Source: Mesorhizobium koreense
Lineage (GTDB): Bacteria > Pseudomonadota > Alphaproteobacteria > Rhizobiales > Rhizobiaceae
Reading direction: 5' to 3'
Assembly (NCBI RefSeq): GCF_031656215.1
Contig: NZ_CP134228.1
Span: 2,127,001 to 2,191,000 of the forward strand
DNA: 64,000 nt
Positions 1 through 7,994 of the stretch are shown piece by piece. Made by a program: the position numbers and the translations under genes. Positions within the stretch are counted from its first letter, which is position 1, and each line of letters starts with the position of its first letter. The notes beneath the pieces are model-generated. The model ran no database searches, was not told where the DNA came from, and saw only the letters and a list, made by a program, of their open reading frames with translations.

Positions 1-283
1 TGATGCTGTGGCCGATGATGTTGCCGGCCTGCGCGAGCGCCGAGGTCTGGAGAAGCTGGTCCAGCTTCGAGTTCGTCTGCACGGTTTGCGCGACCTGCGA
101 GAAGGTCGCCAACTGCGCGACATATTCCGTCGAATCCATCGGCTTAGTCGGGTCCTGGTTTTTCATCTCGGTGATCAGGAGCTTCAGGAAGGACTGGTAA
201 TCGATGTTCGGCCCGGCCGCCTGCGAAGTGGAACCGGTGCCGGTCGTTGAACTGTTTGTGCCATTCACCGGAGGAACGGACAT
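1..283 (-). CDS. flgD: Flagellar hook capping protein FlgD (N-terminal part, cut by window edge)
   Basis: This is the first 94 residues of FlgD, the scaffold that caps the growing hook and guides FlgE assembly; the rest lies beyond the window start. The translated part shows a Ser/Thr-rich N-terminus followed by the conserved block around DYQSFLKLLITEMKNQDPTKP and DSTEYVAQLATFSQVAQ, the secretion and cap segment of the family. The ATG at 283-281 overlaps the flbT stop codon (ATGA), so it is translationally coupled to flbT as the last visible gene of the rem-flgE-flgK-flgL-flaF-flbT series. Confidence 0.95.
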   Translation of the reverse strand, partial: MSVPPVNGTNSSTTGTGSTSQAAGPNIDYQSFLKLLITEMKNQDPTKPMDSTEYVAQLATFSQVAQTVQTNSKLDQLLQTSALAQAGNIIGHSI

Positions 284-720
284 CAGGCGATCTCCCGCAA
301 TTCGTCTTGATAGGCCGGCGCCATTCTTCCGCCGCAGAGAATTTCGTCTTCGAGGCTGTACAATCCGCGGATGGTCTTCAGCGCGTCGTAGACATGACCC
401 TCGCCGACGAGCCGGTCGATGTGTTTCAGCGAGGACAGGATGTGCTCGTTGCGGAAGCTTTCGAGAAGCAGCGGCAGCGACTGCCGGAACATGTCGCGTG
501 CCTGATCCGCGTTGCCGGGATTCATCAGCATGATCTGCAGGATGAAATAAAGCTGCCTGAGCGGTGTCGCGGCCTGCTCCGGCTGCATGACATGGCTTTC
601 GAGCAGGAACTGCGTCTCGTTGAGCAACTCGACCGTCGTCTTGCGGTCGACCCGGACGACCGCGCCGTTGATGTAGATCTTCTCGTTGGCTTTCAGCGAT
701 ATTTTCAGCGTGTTCTTCAT
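283..720 (-). CDS. flbT: Flagellar biosynthesis repressor FlbT
   Basis: A 145-residue protein matching the alphaproteobacterial FlbT family over its full length, with the N-terminal SLKANEKIYINGAVVRVDRK segment and the central LYFILQIMLMNP segment. In Caulobacter FlbT binds the flagellin mRNA leader and controls its stability; in Brucella it has been described as an activator, so the sign of regulation here is not known. It overlaps flaF by 4 bp upstream and flgD by 3 bp downstream, typical of a coupled flagellin-control pair. Confidence 0.96.
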   Translation of the reverse strand: MKNTLKISLKANEKIYINGAVVRVDRKTTVELLNETQFLLESHVMQPEQAATPLRQLYFILQIMLMNPGNADQARDMFRQSLPLLLESFRNEHILSSLKHIDRLVGEGHVYDALKTIRGLYSLEDEILCGGRMAPAYQDELREIA

Positions 721-1064
721 TGTATGCCGTCGCGGATGATCTGCGATACCTCGATGAGACCCTCGAAATTCTGCGATTGGCCTTGCCGCACCGCCTCGCC
801 CTCGCGCAACAGCCAGAGCCCGATCGAGATCAGATTGGCGCGCAGCTCCACCGGAAGCTCGTTCTCGGAACTGCCGAGGTCCTCCATGAAGGAGGTCCAG
901 ATGCGGTTCATGAAGTGAATGGCCTCGACCGCTTGCGGCGAGCCGCCGCCGCTGTCCTTTGCCGTCGAAAGCAGATCGATGGACCGGCTCAGGAGCTGGC
1001 GCTCGCGATCCTTGGCGTCGGCGATCGAGTCGGTCTGAATCTCGGCATACGAAAATTGGTACAT
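717..1064 (-). CDS. flaF: Flagellar biosynthesis regulator FlaF
   Basis: A 115-residue protein beginning MYQFSYAEI and containing the family segment HFMNRIWTSFMEDLG. FlaF works with FlbT in alphaproteobacteria to match flagellin synthesis and secretion to hook completion. The stop overlaps the flbT start (ATGA). Position just downstream of flgL is the same as in Sinorhizobium meliloti. No cofactor or enzymatic motif is expected or seen. Confidence 0.95.
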   Translation of the reverse strand: MYQFSYAEIQTDSIADAKDRERQLLSRSIDLLSTAKDSGGGSPQAVEAIHFMNRIWTSFMEDLGSSENELPVELRANLISIGLWLLREGEAVRQGQSQNFEGLIEVSQIIRDGIQ

Positions 1065-1097
1065 GGTGGTTCCGTTACGTTTCGCCTGAGGTTGCGG

Positions 1098-2147
1098 TCA
1101 CTTTAGGTAATTGACGAGACTGAGTTGCTGGATGCGTGCGGTCAGCGCGTAGGAGGTTTCGATCTGGCCGAGCAGCGAGGTGATCTTGGTGGAAGCCTCG
1201 TAGGGATCAACGCCTTCGAGGTCGTTGAGATTGCGTTGGAAAAGGTCGACCTGTGACTTGATGCGGTCCGTGGCGCTGGAAACCTTGTTTTCGGTCAGGC
1301 CGAGCTGAGCCTGCTGGGAAGCTGAATCGGTAAGCGAGTCCGTGATCAGATCGGACGCCTTGTCGATGAGCGCATCGCGGGCGCCTTCGTTAAGGTTGCC
1401 CTGCATGAAATTCGACACCATCGCCGCGGCAATCATGAATTTCTTGGTGCCGATGGAGTTGGCGCTGACGGAGGTCTCGGCCGTTTCGTTGAGCGAGATG
1501 CGACTGGTGATCGGCTGGTCCGTGGCATTCGACCAGTTCGATGACCACGCCGGATCGGTGGTTTGGTCGCTAACAAGCTGGTCGATGAAATCGCCCATAT
1601 CCGAGGCGCTGATGTTCGCCGCCGCCGGGTCGCTCGGCGGGAAGCCGAAACGGGTCTGGAAGGCATCGTTCAGTGCCTGGTTCGCCGCCGAGCCGGTCGC
1701 GCCTGAATCGTTGATCGGCTGGACGTCCGTATTGATGCCGGCGAACAGATATTCGCCGTTGACGCTGGTGTTGAGGATGGAGGTGACGGAACTGAGCGCC
1801 GTCTGGGCCGCCGTCTGCGTCACGGTCGATGCGACGCCGCTGCCCTTGTCGGCGGTCAGCGCGGACAGGAATGTCTGAGTGAGGTCGTTTATCTGGCCGA
1901 GCGCATCCTGGGTGGCCGTCAGGCGGGTGGAGATGAGGTTGTTGGAATCGACCAGCCCGTTCAGCCGGTCCACGTCGCGCGAAAGAGATACCGCCTGGCC
2001 CGTGCGCGAGCCGAGCGTCACGCCGGGATCGGCGAGCTTGCCGGTGGTCACCTCCGTCTGCGCCTTCGCCAGTTCCTGCTGCATGTTCAGGACCTGATAG
2101 CGCATTGCGTTCGACACGGCCTGCGAGGATATGAAGGTCGTCTTCAT
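1098..2147 (-). CDS. flgL: Flagellar hook-filament junction protein FlgL (HAP3)
   Basis: A 349-residue protein with the flagellin-like N-terminal helix (MKTTFISSQAVSNAMRYQVL, then VTTGK) and a matching C-terminal helix ending QQLSLVNYLK. FlgL forms the second ring of the junction between hook and filament and is exported by the flagellar type III system, so no signal peptide is present. It starts one base after the flgK stop region, in the usual flgK-flgL order. Length fits rhizobial FlgL. Confidence 0.95.
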   Translation of the reverse strand: MKTTFISSQAVSNAMRYQVLNMQQELAKAQTEVTTGKLADPGVTLGSRTGQAVSLSRDVDRLNGLVDSNNLISTRLTATQDALGQINDLTQTFLSALTADKGSGVASTVTQTAAQTALSSVTSILNTSVNGEYLFAGINTDVQPINDSGATGSAANQALNDAFQTRFGFPPSDPAAANISASDMGDFIDQLVSDQTTDPAWSSNWSNATDQPITSRISLNETAETSVSANSIGTKKFMIAAAMVSNFMQGNLNEGARDALIDKASDLITDSLTDSASQQAQLGLTENKVSSATDRIKSQVDLFQRNLNDLEGVDPYEASTKITSLLGQIETSYALTARIQQLSLVNYLK

Positions 2148-2148
2148 C

Positions 2149-3618
2149 TCAATGTATCGCGTTCATGAGGGCGGAGAGCATGTTGTCCACCGTCGAGATC
2201 ATGCGCGCCGACGCCTGGTATGAATGCTCCAGGTCGAGCATCATCGACATCTCCTCGTCGATATTGACGCCGGTCGAGTTGGAAAGCGCCTGCTGGGTGC
2301 GCGTCATCAGCGCGTTCTTGTTGTCGGCAGCATCCGAAGCGTCCTTGCGCGCGGCTTCGAATGAACTGATGGCGTTGGTGGAATAGGTCATCACGCTGGC
2401 GTTGGAGCCGGCGCCGGCGGCCGGATCGAAGGCGATCGGCTTGTCGAGGTTCTGCGAGTAACGGATGAGCAAGTCGGAGAAGGAGGCATTGCCGTCCGGG
2501 TTGGCGACGTAGCCCGCACCCCCACCGCCGCCGTCGCGCAGAACGGAAGCGTTGCCTCCGACCGTTGAATCCATCGCCGGATTGATCTTGATGCGGCCGG
2601 CGAGACCCGGGTCCAGCGTTCCGTCGGTCGGCATCGCGGGCGCCCCGTCCCAGGTGAAGAGGCCCGGTGTCTTGCCTGCCGTTGCGGTCGGGTCGCTCGG
2701 ATCCGTCTCGGCGAAGGCATTGATCAGGCCGCGCGCGATCTCGTCGAGCTGGCTCTGCATGGTGGTCGCGGTGCTGTCGCGCAACTGGACCATCGCGGCC
2801 AGACGGCCGGATGCCGATGTATTGCCGCCCGTACCAGCGGAAAGCGGCACGCCGTCTACCTTGATCGCGTTGCCGGTCGTCGTTGCGTCATAGCCGGCGA
2901 CCGGATCGAAGGTCACCGTGCGCGGCACCGTTTCATAAAGCGTGGCGCCGTCCGAGGTCACCAGCATCATGTCGCCGTTGTCGCGCTTGATGGCCGAGAT
3001 CGAGACGTATTGGGATATCTGCTTCAGGAGCCCGTCGCGCTGGTCCTCGGCATCGGAAACATCCGCGCCGGTCTGGTTGCCGGCGACGATGGTGCGATTT
3101 GCCTGGTCGAAGCTGTTAAGCAGGTTGTTGAGATCGGCGACGGCCTGCGAGATCTGGTTGTCCATGTCCGTCCGGAAGGACTGGATCGCGTTGGTGCCGT
3201 CATTCAGATTGCGAACGAGCTGGCGTGCGGATTCGACGGTATTCTCACCGAGGCTGGTGTTGGAGGGCGTCGCCGAATAGAGGTTGAGCGCCTGCTGGAA
3301 ATCGCCGAGCGCGCTGGCTGCGGAGTCCGCATTGTCAACGCCGTTCACCGCGAGGCCGAGATTCTGCATCCCGTTAAGGAGCGTATTCTGCCCCTCATAG
3401 GAGGAAAGCGCCTTCATATTGCTGCGGAAGAGCACATCGTCGGTCGTGCGCTGGATATTGACGACGGTGGCGCCGGGGGCGGTGCTGACGATGGTCGCCG
3501 AACGCCGCGCGTAGTCGGGATTCCCCGAATTCGAGATATTCTGCGAAACAACCGTCGTCTGACGCGTCGTGTTGAAGAGCGCAGACTGGGCGATGTTGAG
3601 GGCGGTTGTCAGCGACAT
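2149..3618 (-). CDS. flgK: Flagellar hook-associated protein FlgK (HAP1)
   Basis: A 489-residue protein. The N-terminus (SLTTALNIAQSALFNTTRQT, then SQNISNSGNPDYARR) is the rod/hook-family signature, and the C-terminus (EMSMMLDLEHSYQASARMIS, then TVDNMLSALM) is the matching HAP1 helix. FlgK forms the first junction ring on the hook. It lies 30 bases downstream of flgE and directly upstream of flgL on the minus strand, so it belongs to the hook-completion operon. Rhizobial FlgK proteins are of this length. Confidence 0.95.
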   Translation of the reverse strand: MSLTTALNIAQSALFNTTRQTTVVSQNISNSGNPDYARRSATIVSTAPGATVVNIQRTTDDVLFRSNMKALSSYEGQNTLLNGMQNLGLAVNGVDNADSAASALGDFQQALNLYSATPSNTSLGENTVESARQLVRNLNDGTNAIQSFRTDMDNQISQAVADLNNLLNSFDQANRTIVAGNQTGADVSDAEDQRDGLLKQISQYVSISAIKRDNGDMMLVTSDGATLYETVPRTVTFDPVAGYDATTTGNAIKVDGVPLSAGTGGNTSASGRLAAMVQLRDSTATTMQSQLDEIARGLINAFAETDPSDPTATAGKTPGLFTWDGAPAMPTDGTLDPGLAGRIKINPAMDSTVGGNASVLRDGGGGGAGYVANPDGNASFSDLLIRYSQNLDKPIAFDPAAGAGSNASVMTYSTNAISSFEAARKDASDAADNKNALMTRTQQALSNSTGVNIDEEMSMMLDLEHSYQASARMISTVDNMLSALMNAIH

Positions 3619-3648
3619 TCCGGTTATTTTCCGCCGATGTTACTCGGC

Positions 3649-4917
3649 CTAGCGCGCGAGGTTGACGAGCACGTCCATGAGGTCCGAGCCGGTCTGGAAC
3701 ACTTTCGAATTCGCCGTGTAGGTGCGCTGCGATTCGATCATGTCGGTCAGTTCCTGGGCGATATCGACGTTCGAGTTTTCCAAGGCGCCGGACTTGACCG
3801 TTCCGGCCTTGCCCTCGCCGGGAAAGCCTACCGTCGGATCGCCGGAATCGGCCGTTGCCGCGAAAACGTTGCCTGCGAGCACCTTCAGATTGTCCGGGCT
3901 TTCGACGGTGGCGAGCGGGATGCGGTAGAGCGCACGCAGCGATCCATCGTCATATTGCGCATAGACCGTTCCGTCGTCGGCGATCTGCACGTCCTGGATC
4001 GCGCTCGGCGGGTTGCCGTTTACCTTCGCGTCATAGACGCTGTAGCCCGTGCCGAACTGGGTCGACTGCGAAAGGTCGAGCGTGACGGTGCCGCCATTGG
4101 GGACGGGTACGTCAATGGTTGAGGCGCTGGCGGTTGTAAGTTGATTGGTCGTGGGATCGAAGGTTAGCGTCTGGGTCGCCAGAGGGGCCGAGCCAGCCGC
4201 TCCATAGGGAAAGCCGGAGCCCGCCGTCGCCTGTGACTGGTCGAATACGGCCACCTCCCAGGTATTGGCGCCGGTCTTGGTGAAATAGACGTCGAGCATT
4301 TGCTTGGAGCCCGCATTGTCGTAGGCGACCAGGGAAGATTTAGCGGTATAGGTGGCCGTGGTCGCATTCGCCGATGGCAGGTCTGCCGCTGTGACAATGT
4401 CCGCGTCAAGGGGGAGATTGGCGTAGAAATCGCCGGCCGAGGAAGGCGTGGCCGTCAAGCCGGTCTGTGAAACGGTCACCGGTTCCAGCCCGGCGAAACC
4501 GTTCGCGGTGACGGCTGGCGTTCCGTTGGCGAAGCTGTAGCCCAGAAGCGTGAAACCGGCGGCGTTGACCAGATGCCCCTGGTCGTCCGGCACGAAATTG
4601 CCGGCTCGCGTCATGTAGGGCGTGCCATTGGTGTCCGCGACGATGAAGAAGCCGTCGCCGTTGATCGCAAGGTCGGTCGGCGAGGTCGTATATTGGGGGA
4701 TGCCCGCTTCCGAGATGGCGTACCTTGTCGTGGTGGTCACGCCGCCCGAATTGTAGTTGCCGGTCGAACCGGGGATGACCAGCGTGGAAAACTGCGTGCT
4801 CGCGCGCTTGTAGCCGGCAGTCGAGGAGTTGGCGATGTTGTCGGCGGTAGCCGACAACCGATTTGCCTGCGCGTTCATGCCGGAAACGCCGGTGCGCATC
4901 ATGCCGTACAAACTCAT
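3649..4917 (-). CDS. flgE: Flagellar hook protein FlgE
   Basis: A 422-residue hook subunit. It shows the rod/hook N-terminal motif (MSLYGMMRTGVSGMNAQANR, then ATADNIANSSTAGYKRA) and the C-terminal motif (ENSNVDIAQELTDMIESQRT, YTANSKVFQT). The central Ser/Thr/Ala-rich part is the variable outer domain. Hook subunits are exported through the flagellar type III apparatus. The gene is separated from rem by about 100 bases that carry a direct repeat (see 4934-4963), so it probably has its own promoter. Confidence 0.96.
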   Translation of the reverse strand: MSLYGMMRTGVSGMNAQANRLSATADNIANSSTAGYKRASTQFSTLVIPGSTGNYNSGGVTTTTRYAISEAGIPQYTTSPTDLAINGDGFFIVADTNGTPYMTRAGNFVPDDQGHLVNAAGFTLLGYSFANGTPAVTANGFAGLEPVTVSQTGLTATPSSAGDFYANLPLDADIVTAADLPSANATTATYTAKSSLVAYDNAGSKQMLDVYFTKTGANTWEVAVFDQSQATAGSGFPYGAAGSAPLATQTLTFDPTTNQLTTASASTIDVPVPNGGTVTLDLSQSTQFGTGYSVYDAKVNGNPPSAIQDVQIADDGTVYAQYDDGSLRALYRIPLATVESPDNLKVLAGNVFAATADSGDPTVGFPGEGKAGTVKSGALENSNVDIAQELTDMIESQRTYTANSKVFQTGSDLMDVLVNLAR

Positions 4918-4933
4918 GGCGTGGTCTCCTCGG

Positions 4934-4963
4934 TCTCATACCTTGGGGTTCTCATACCCTTGG
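4934..4963. repeat. Direct repeat in the flgE leader
   Basis: Two nearly identical copies of TCTCATACC(C)TTGG (4934-4946 and 4950-4963, start-to-start 16 bp) lie 17-46 bases upstream of the flgE ATG. Read on the flgE strand the unit is CCAAGGGTATGAGA / CCAAGGTATGAGA. Position just ahead of a flagellar gene and next to the regulator rem makes a protein-binding site or leader duplication possible, but this is inference. Confidence 0.5.
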
Positions 4964-5020
4964 CGAGGAGCGTAACGCCGCTGACTTGCGCGAGGCTGTT
5001 GTCATGCCCCGACGGGCGCA

Positions 5021-5689
5021 TCAGTCGATCAGCCGGTAGCCGAGGAAGCGCTTGGAATCGATCGGGTCGAAGCCGAGCCGCTCGCGCAGTTTCTTGCGGA
5101 GTTTGCTGATATGGCTCTCCACGACGTTCTCCTCGACCTCCTCGTCGAAGATGCCGTAGATGGCGTTGAAGACCTGGGTCTTGGTTACGCGCCGGCCGCG
5201 GTTCGAGGCCAGGAATTCGAGGATGCGGCGCTCGCGGCGCGGCAGCGGGAACGGTTCGCCGCCGATCTCCGGGTCGCGCCCGTCCATGAAGATGCACATG
5301 TCGCCGATCTGGGTGTGGCTCGCCTCTTTCTGCACGCGGCGGCGGATCGCGGAGATGCGTGCCAGGATCTCACGGATATGGACCGGCTTGCGGATAACGT
5401 CGTCGACGCCCGATTCGAACCAGTGGAGCGTGCTTTCGAGCGAATGCTGTTCGCTGAGTGCGATCACCGGAGCATTGGTGCGGCCGCGAATCACGCTCGG
5501 CGAGACGAGGCTTTCCTCGCATTCGCCGATCAGGACGGCGCGTACCGATTCCAGGTCTTCGTCGGCCGCGCTCGATACCCATTCGCCGAATTCATCCGAC
5601 CGGAAGCCGGCGCTTGCCACGCCTTCGCGGTCGAAAAGCGAATGATATCCTTCCTTTACGAGATCCCTCTCGTCAACGATCACGATCAT
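5021..5689 (-). CDS. rem: Flagellar transcriptional regulator Rem/FtcR (OmpR-type, atypical receiver)
   Basis: A 222-residue OmpR-type protein matching Rem of Sinorhizobium and FtcR of Brucella, the class IB activator of flagellar genes that acts below VisN/VisR. The C-terminal winged-helix DNA-binding domain (about 125-222) contains [20 protein letters not shown] and [20 protein letters not shown]. The N-terminal receiver domain starts MIVIVDERD and keeps the Lys-Pro pair ([10 protein letters not shown]), but the place of the phosphoacceptor Asp reads VLIGECEE, so phosphorylation is doubtful. I chose the ATG at 5689 because a GGAGG motif precedes it and family members start MIV; a longer open frame reaches 5767. 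Confidence 0.93.
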   Translation of the reverse strand: MIVIVDERDLVKEGYHSLFDREGVASAGFRSDEFGEWVSSAADEDLESVRAVLIGECEESLVSPSVIRGRTNAPVIALSEQHSLESTLHWFESGVDDVIRKPVHIREILARISAIRRRVQKEASHTQIGDMCIFMDGRDPEIGGEPFPLPRRERRILEFLASNRGRRVTKTQVFNAIYGIFDEEVEENVVESHISKLRKKLRERLGFDPIDSKRFLGYRLID

Positions 5690-5702
5690 CGGCCCGCCCT
5701 CC

Positions 5703-5824
5703 GAATCAATATTTTCAAAGCCCGGCGCAAGAGGTAGCGGTCGCCGGCGATGCCGGACACCCGTCATTTCTTGCGAGTCATTTCTTGGGAATCATCCAGC
5801 CCGCCAGGCTGTGCGACGCGACTC
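5703..5824. promoter_or_regulatory. Cluster of four GANTC (CcrM-type) sites upstream of rem
   Basis: GAATC at 5703, GAGTC at 5775, GAATC at 5789 and GACTC at 5820 all match GANTC, the methylation target of the alphaproteobacterial cell-cycle methyltransferase CcrM. Four in about 120 bases is dense for a 5-mer with one free position. They lie between the rem start and the CtrA-type box. Methylation-sensitive control (for example through GcrA) is an inference. Confidence 0.5.
5763..5788. repeat. 14-bp period direct repeat upstream of rem
   Basis: GTCATTTCTTG occurs at 5763-5773 and again at 5777-5787, followed by GG at 5788. On the rem strand it reads CAAGAAATGAC twice. It sits about 75-100 bases ahead of the chosen rem start, where an activator such as VisN/VisR could bind. 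The second copy overlaps a GANTC site. Confidence 0.5.
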
Positions 5825-5857
5825 CCCAAACCCGGCACAAACGCTAGAGGAAGGTCC

Positions 5858-5876
5858 TTAACGAGACGTTAACCAT
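5858..5876. promoter_or_regulatory. CtrA-type binding box upstream of rem
   Basis: The sequence TTAA-CGAGACG-TTAAC (5858-5873) is a full match to the CtrA consensus TTAA-N7-TTAAC known from Caulobacter and rhizobia. It also contains the half-site form TTAACCAT (5869-5876) and is a perfect 15-base inverted repeat. It lies about 170-190 bases upstream of rem and just beyond the 3' end of the transglycosylase gene. A role in cell-cycle control of rem is an inference from the consensus. Confidence 0.65.
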
Positions 5877-5911
5877 AATTGCGGGCTTCGCGAGCGGGTG
5901 TGTGTGAGCAA

Positions 5912-6511
5912 TCAGGGGTTGCAGAACCGTCGGGCGTTCGGGGTCCATTTGCCGAAGCCGGTGGCGACCATATTGGCGATGACCCGGCAGACGTAGAATT
6001 TCTGCGCGGGATCGTTGTCGGGGCCGGCATGGTAGCGGGCGACGGCCATGGACCAGCTTATATGACGGCTCTTCAGCTTGACGAGGAAGCGGGCCGCATA
6101 ATCGACATTGAGGTGAGGGTCGAACATGTCGGATATGCTGGCGAAGTGGCTGCCGTGATAATACTGGTTGATCTGCATGCAGCCGAGGTCGATCAGCCTG
6201 GCGCCGCGGGTTTTGGCGTTGGCGAAGATGCGCAGCGCCTCGGCGCGGCTCGACGGGAACACCGCCTTGCCCTCGATGTTCATCGCGTTCGGCTGCAGGC
6301 TTCCTTTCTTGCCGGTTTCGGTAAGGCCGACGGCATAGAGGATGCCGACCGGAACGCCGTATTCGGAGGACGCCCGCAGGATCTCGGTCTCGCAGGGGTT
6401 GACCGAGGCCGATGCGCAGAACGTGCCGAAGCTAGATAAAAACGCCGCGCAGAGACAGACGATCAGCCGTCTCGCGAACCATGCCGATGCCGCGTTCCGA
6501 TGCGTTCTCAT
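5912..6511 (-). CDS. Exported lytic transglycosylase of the flagellar cluster
   Basis: A 199-residue SLT-type murein transglycosylase. An N-terminal signal segment (about 14-36, LIVCLCAAFLSSFG then CASA) is followed by the catalytic domain: ILYAVGLTETGK with the likely catalytic Glu at 65, and LGCMQINQYYHG, the GxMQIN motif. The position between fliK and rem is the same as in Sinorhizobium and Brucella, where the enzyme opens the peptidoglycan for the rod and is sometimes called FlgJ-like. The only ATG giving a signal peptide lies at 6511, so the gene overlaps the last 80 bases of fliK in another frame. Confidence 0.88.
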   Translation of the reverse strand: MRTHRNAASAWFARRLIVCLCAAFLSSFGTFCASASVNPCETEILRASSEYGVPVGILYAVGLTETGKKGSLQPNAMNIEGKAVFPSSRAEALRIFANAKTRGARLIDLGCMQINQYYHGSHFASISDMFDPHLNVDYAARFLVKLKSRHISWSMAVARYHAGPDNDPAQKFYVCRVIANMVATGFGKWTPNARRFCNP

Positions 6512-7994
6512 ATCCGTTCTCCGAGCCTTGCCGATGTCCGTTGCCCCCCGATTGCCCCGACATGGAGAAAGGCGAATCGCCCTGATTGGCGAAGCCGCCG
6601 GCCGAGCCGTCGCGCCCGGTTGCCTGACCTTGGGCCTGTCCTTGCCCTTGCTGGGGCTGACCCTGCGATTGGGTCTGCGGCTGTGCCGGTGCCTGGCGCA
6701 CGCTCACTTTATCGACCTGAAAGCCAAGCGATTGCAGTGACTTGACGATATCGGAGCTGTCGTTGGAGAGGCGGCGGTGGGCCTCCGGTGTCTCGACCTG
6801 GATATCGATCGTCAGGCCGCTTCCGGCATATTTCAGGTGAGCCGTGACGGAGCCGAGTTCGACCGGCCGCAGCTGGATGCTGAGCGACTGGACGGGAAGC
6901 GCATTGGCCGGCGTTCCGGTCGCGAGGGCGGCCGCGGCGCTCGCCGTATAGCGGGCAAGCGCGCCGTTCTGTTGAAGCGCGCCGGCGAAAGATGTCGCGC
7001 TGCCGGAGGACGGAACCATCTGGGCCGTCGGCAGCGGGCCGGCGGCCGTATCGCCCTTGGCACCGGCAGCTGGCTGCGCGGTGTTTTGCGCCGCTTTGTT
7101 CGGTTGGCCATCGCCGCCCTGTCCGTCCGGATCGGCGCTGGCGTTGCCGGAATCCTGGCCGGTGGCTGCCTGCGGGATTTGCGCCACGGTGTCGGCTTGC
7201 GTAGTCGTGGCGGAAGTGGAGGCCGTGCCGCCTGCTCCCTGAGGAGAACCGCCCGGACCGCCTCCGTGCTGCGTGGCGGAGATCTTGGCCATGAGAGCGG
7301 CGGACACGCTGGCCGGAGCGGTGTTGCCGGTTTCCGCCGTGGTTGCTGCGATGACCGAAACGCCGTTCTGCGCCGGATTGGCGGTGGTCGGCACTGTTTG
7401 CACAGGTGCGGCCCCTCCCGTTCCGCCGTCCTTGCCCACCTGCGCCGCCAGACCCTGTATCGGGAACGTCGTTGCAGGCTGGGCGCCGCCGGGCTGAGCA
7501 AAGCCGGGCAGGGTCGAGCCGGCGGGATGGGGCGCCTGGACGGTGACGGTGGTTGGGATGGCCGGATCGGAACTGTCGGACGGCGTGCCGGCCGTGGCCG
7601 TATTATTCTTAGCCTCGGCTGCCGCGTCTGGGCCGGGCCATTGGCTGGCAAGCGTCCGTTCCGCCATCATATGCGGGGGGAGGGTGCTGCCGTCCGGGTC
7701 GCCCTTGCCCTTCTTTTTATCGCCGTCCTCGGCGCTGTCGTCCTTCGCGTGCTCGGGTTGGCCGATCTTGTCGTCCTTGTCGTTGTTGCGCGGAGCGGTC
7801 TCGTGGGCGCCATCGCTATCGTCTGCTGCATCGGCTTTTGTGGCCTTGCCCGGCGTCCTGTCGGCATGCGCGGGCGCTTTCGGCTTCTCGTGCAAGGCAT
7901 GGGAGAAGCGGTCGTCGGACGCTGGCGGGGCCTTGCGAACGGCCGATGTGCCGGCAATAGGGAAGCTCGGCTGGATTGCGATGCCCGGCATCAT
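6432..7994 (-). CDS. fliK: Flagellar hook-length control protein FliK
   Basis: A 520-residue protein with a long low-complexity Pro/Ala/Gly/Thr-rich N-terminal ruler region and a folded C-terminal Flg_hook domain (SIQLRPVELGSVTAHLKYAG, then QVETPEAHRRL and LQSLGFQVDKVSVRQ). After this domain comes a Gln-Gly repeat tract and a tail ending RETADRLSLRGVFI. FliK sets hook length and switches export specificity; in rhizobia it was earlier called MotD. The start overlaps the motC stop (ATGA), and the end runs 80 bases into the transglycosylase gene. Confidence 0.93.
   Translation of the reverse strand: MMPGIAIQPSFPIAGTSAVRKAPPASDDRFSHALHEKPKAPAHADRTPGKATKADAADDSDGAHETAPRNNDKDDKIGQPEHAKDDSAEDGDKKKGKGDPDGSTLPPHMMAERTLASQWPGPDAAAEAKNNTATAGTPSDSSDPAIPTTVTVQAPHPAGSTLPGFAQPGGAQPATTFPIQGLAAQVGKDGGTGGAAPVQTVPTTANPAQNGVSVIAATTAETGNTAPASVSAALMAKISATQHGGGPGGSPQGAGGTASTSATTTQADTVAQIPQAATGQDSGNASADPDGQGGDGQPNKAAQNTAQPAAGAKGDTAAGPLPTAQMVPSSGSATSFAGALQQNGALARYTASAAAALATGTPANALPVQSLSIQLRPVELGSVTAHLKYAGSGLTIDIQVETPEAHRRLSNDSSDIVKSLQSLGFQVDKVSVRQAPAQPQTQSQGQPQQGQGQAQGQATGRDGSAGGFANQGDSPFSMSGQSGGNGHRQGSENGYENASERGIGMVRETADRLSLRGVFI

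Noticed and set aside
3010-4122. Plus-strand open frame of 370 codons over flgK and flgE
   Set aside because: It lies opposite two clear hook genes, has an Arg/Gly-rich composition typical of antisense frames in GC-rich DNA, and shows no family motif.
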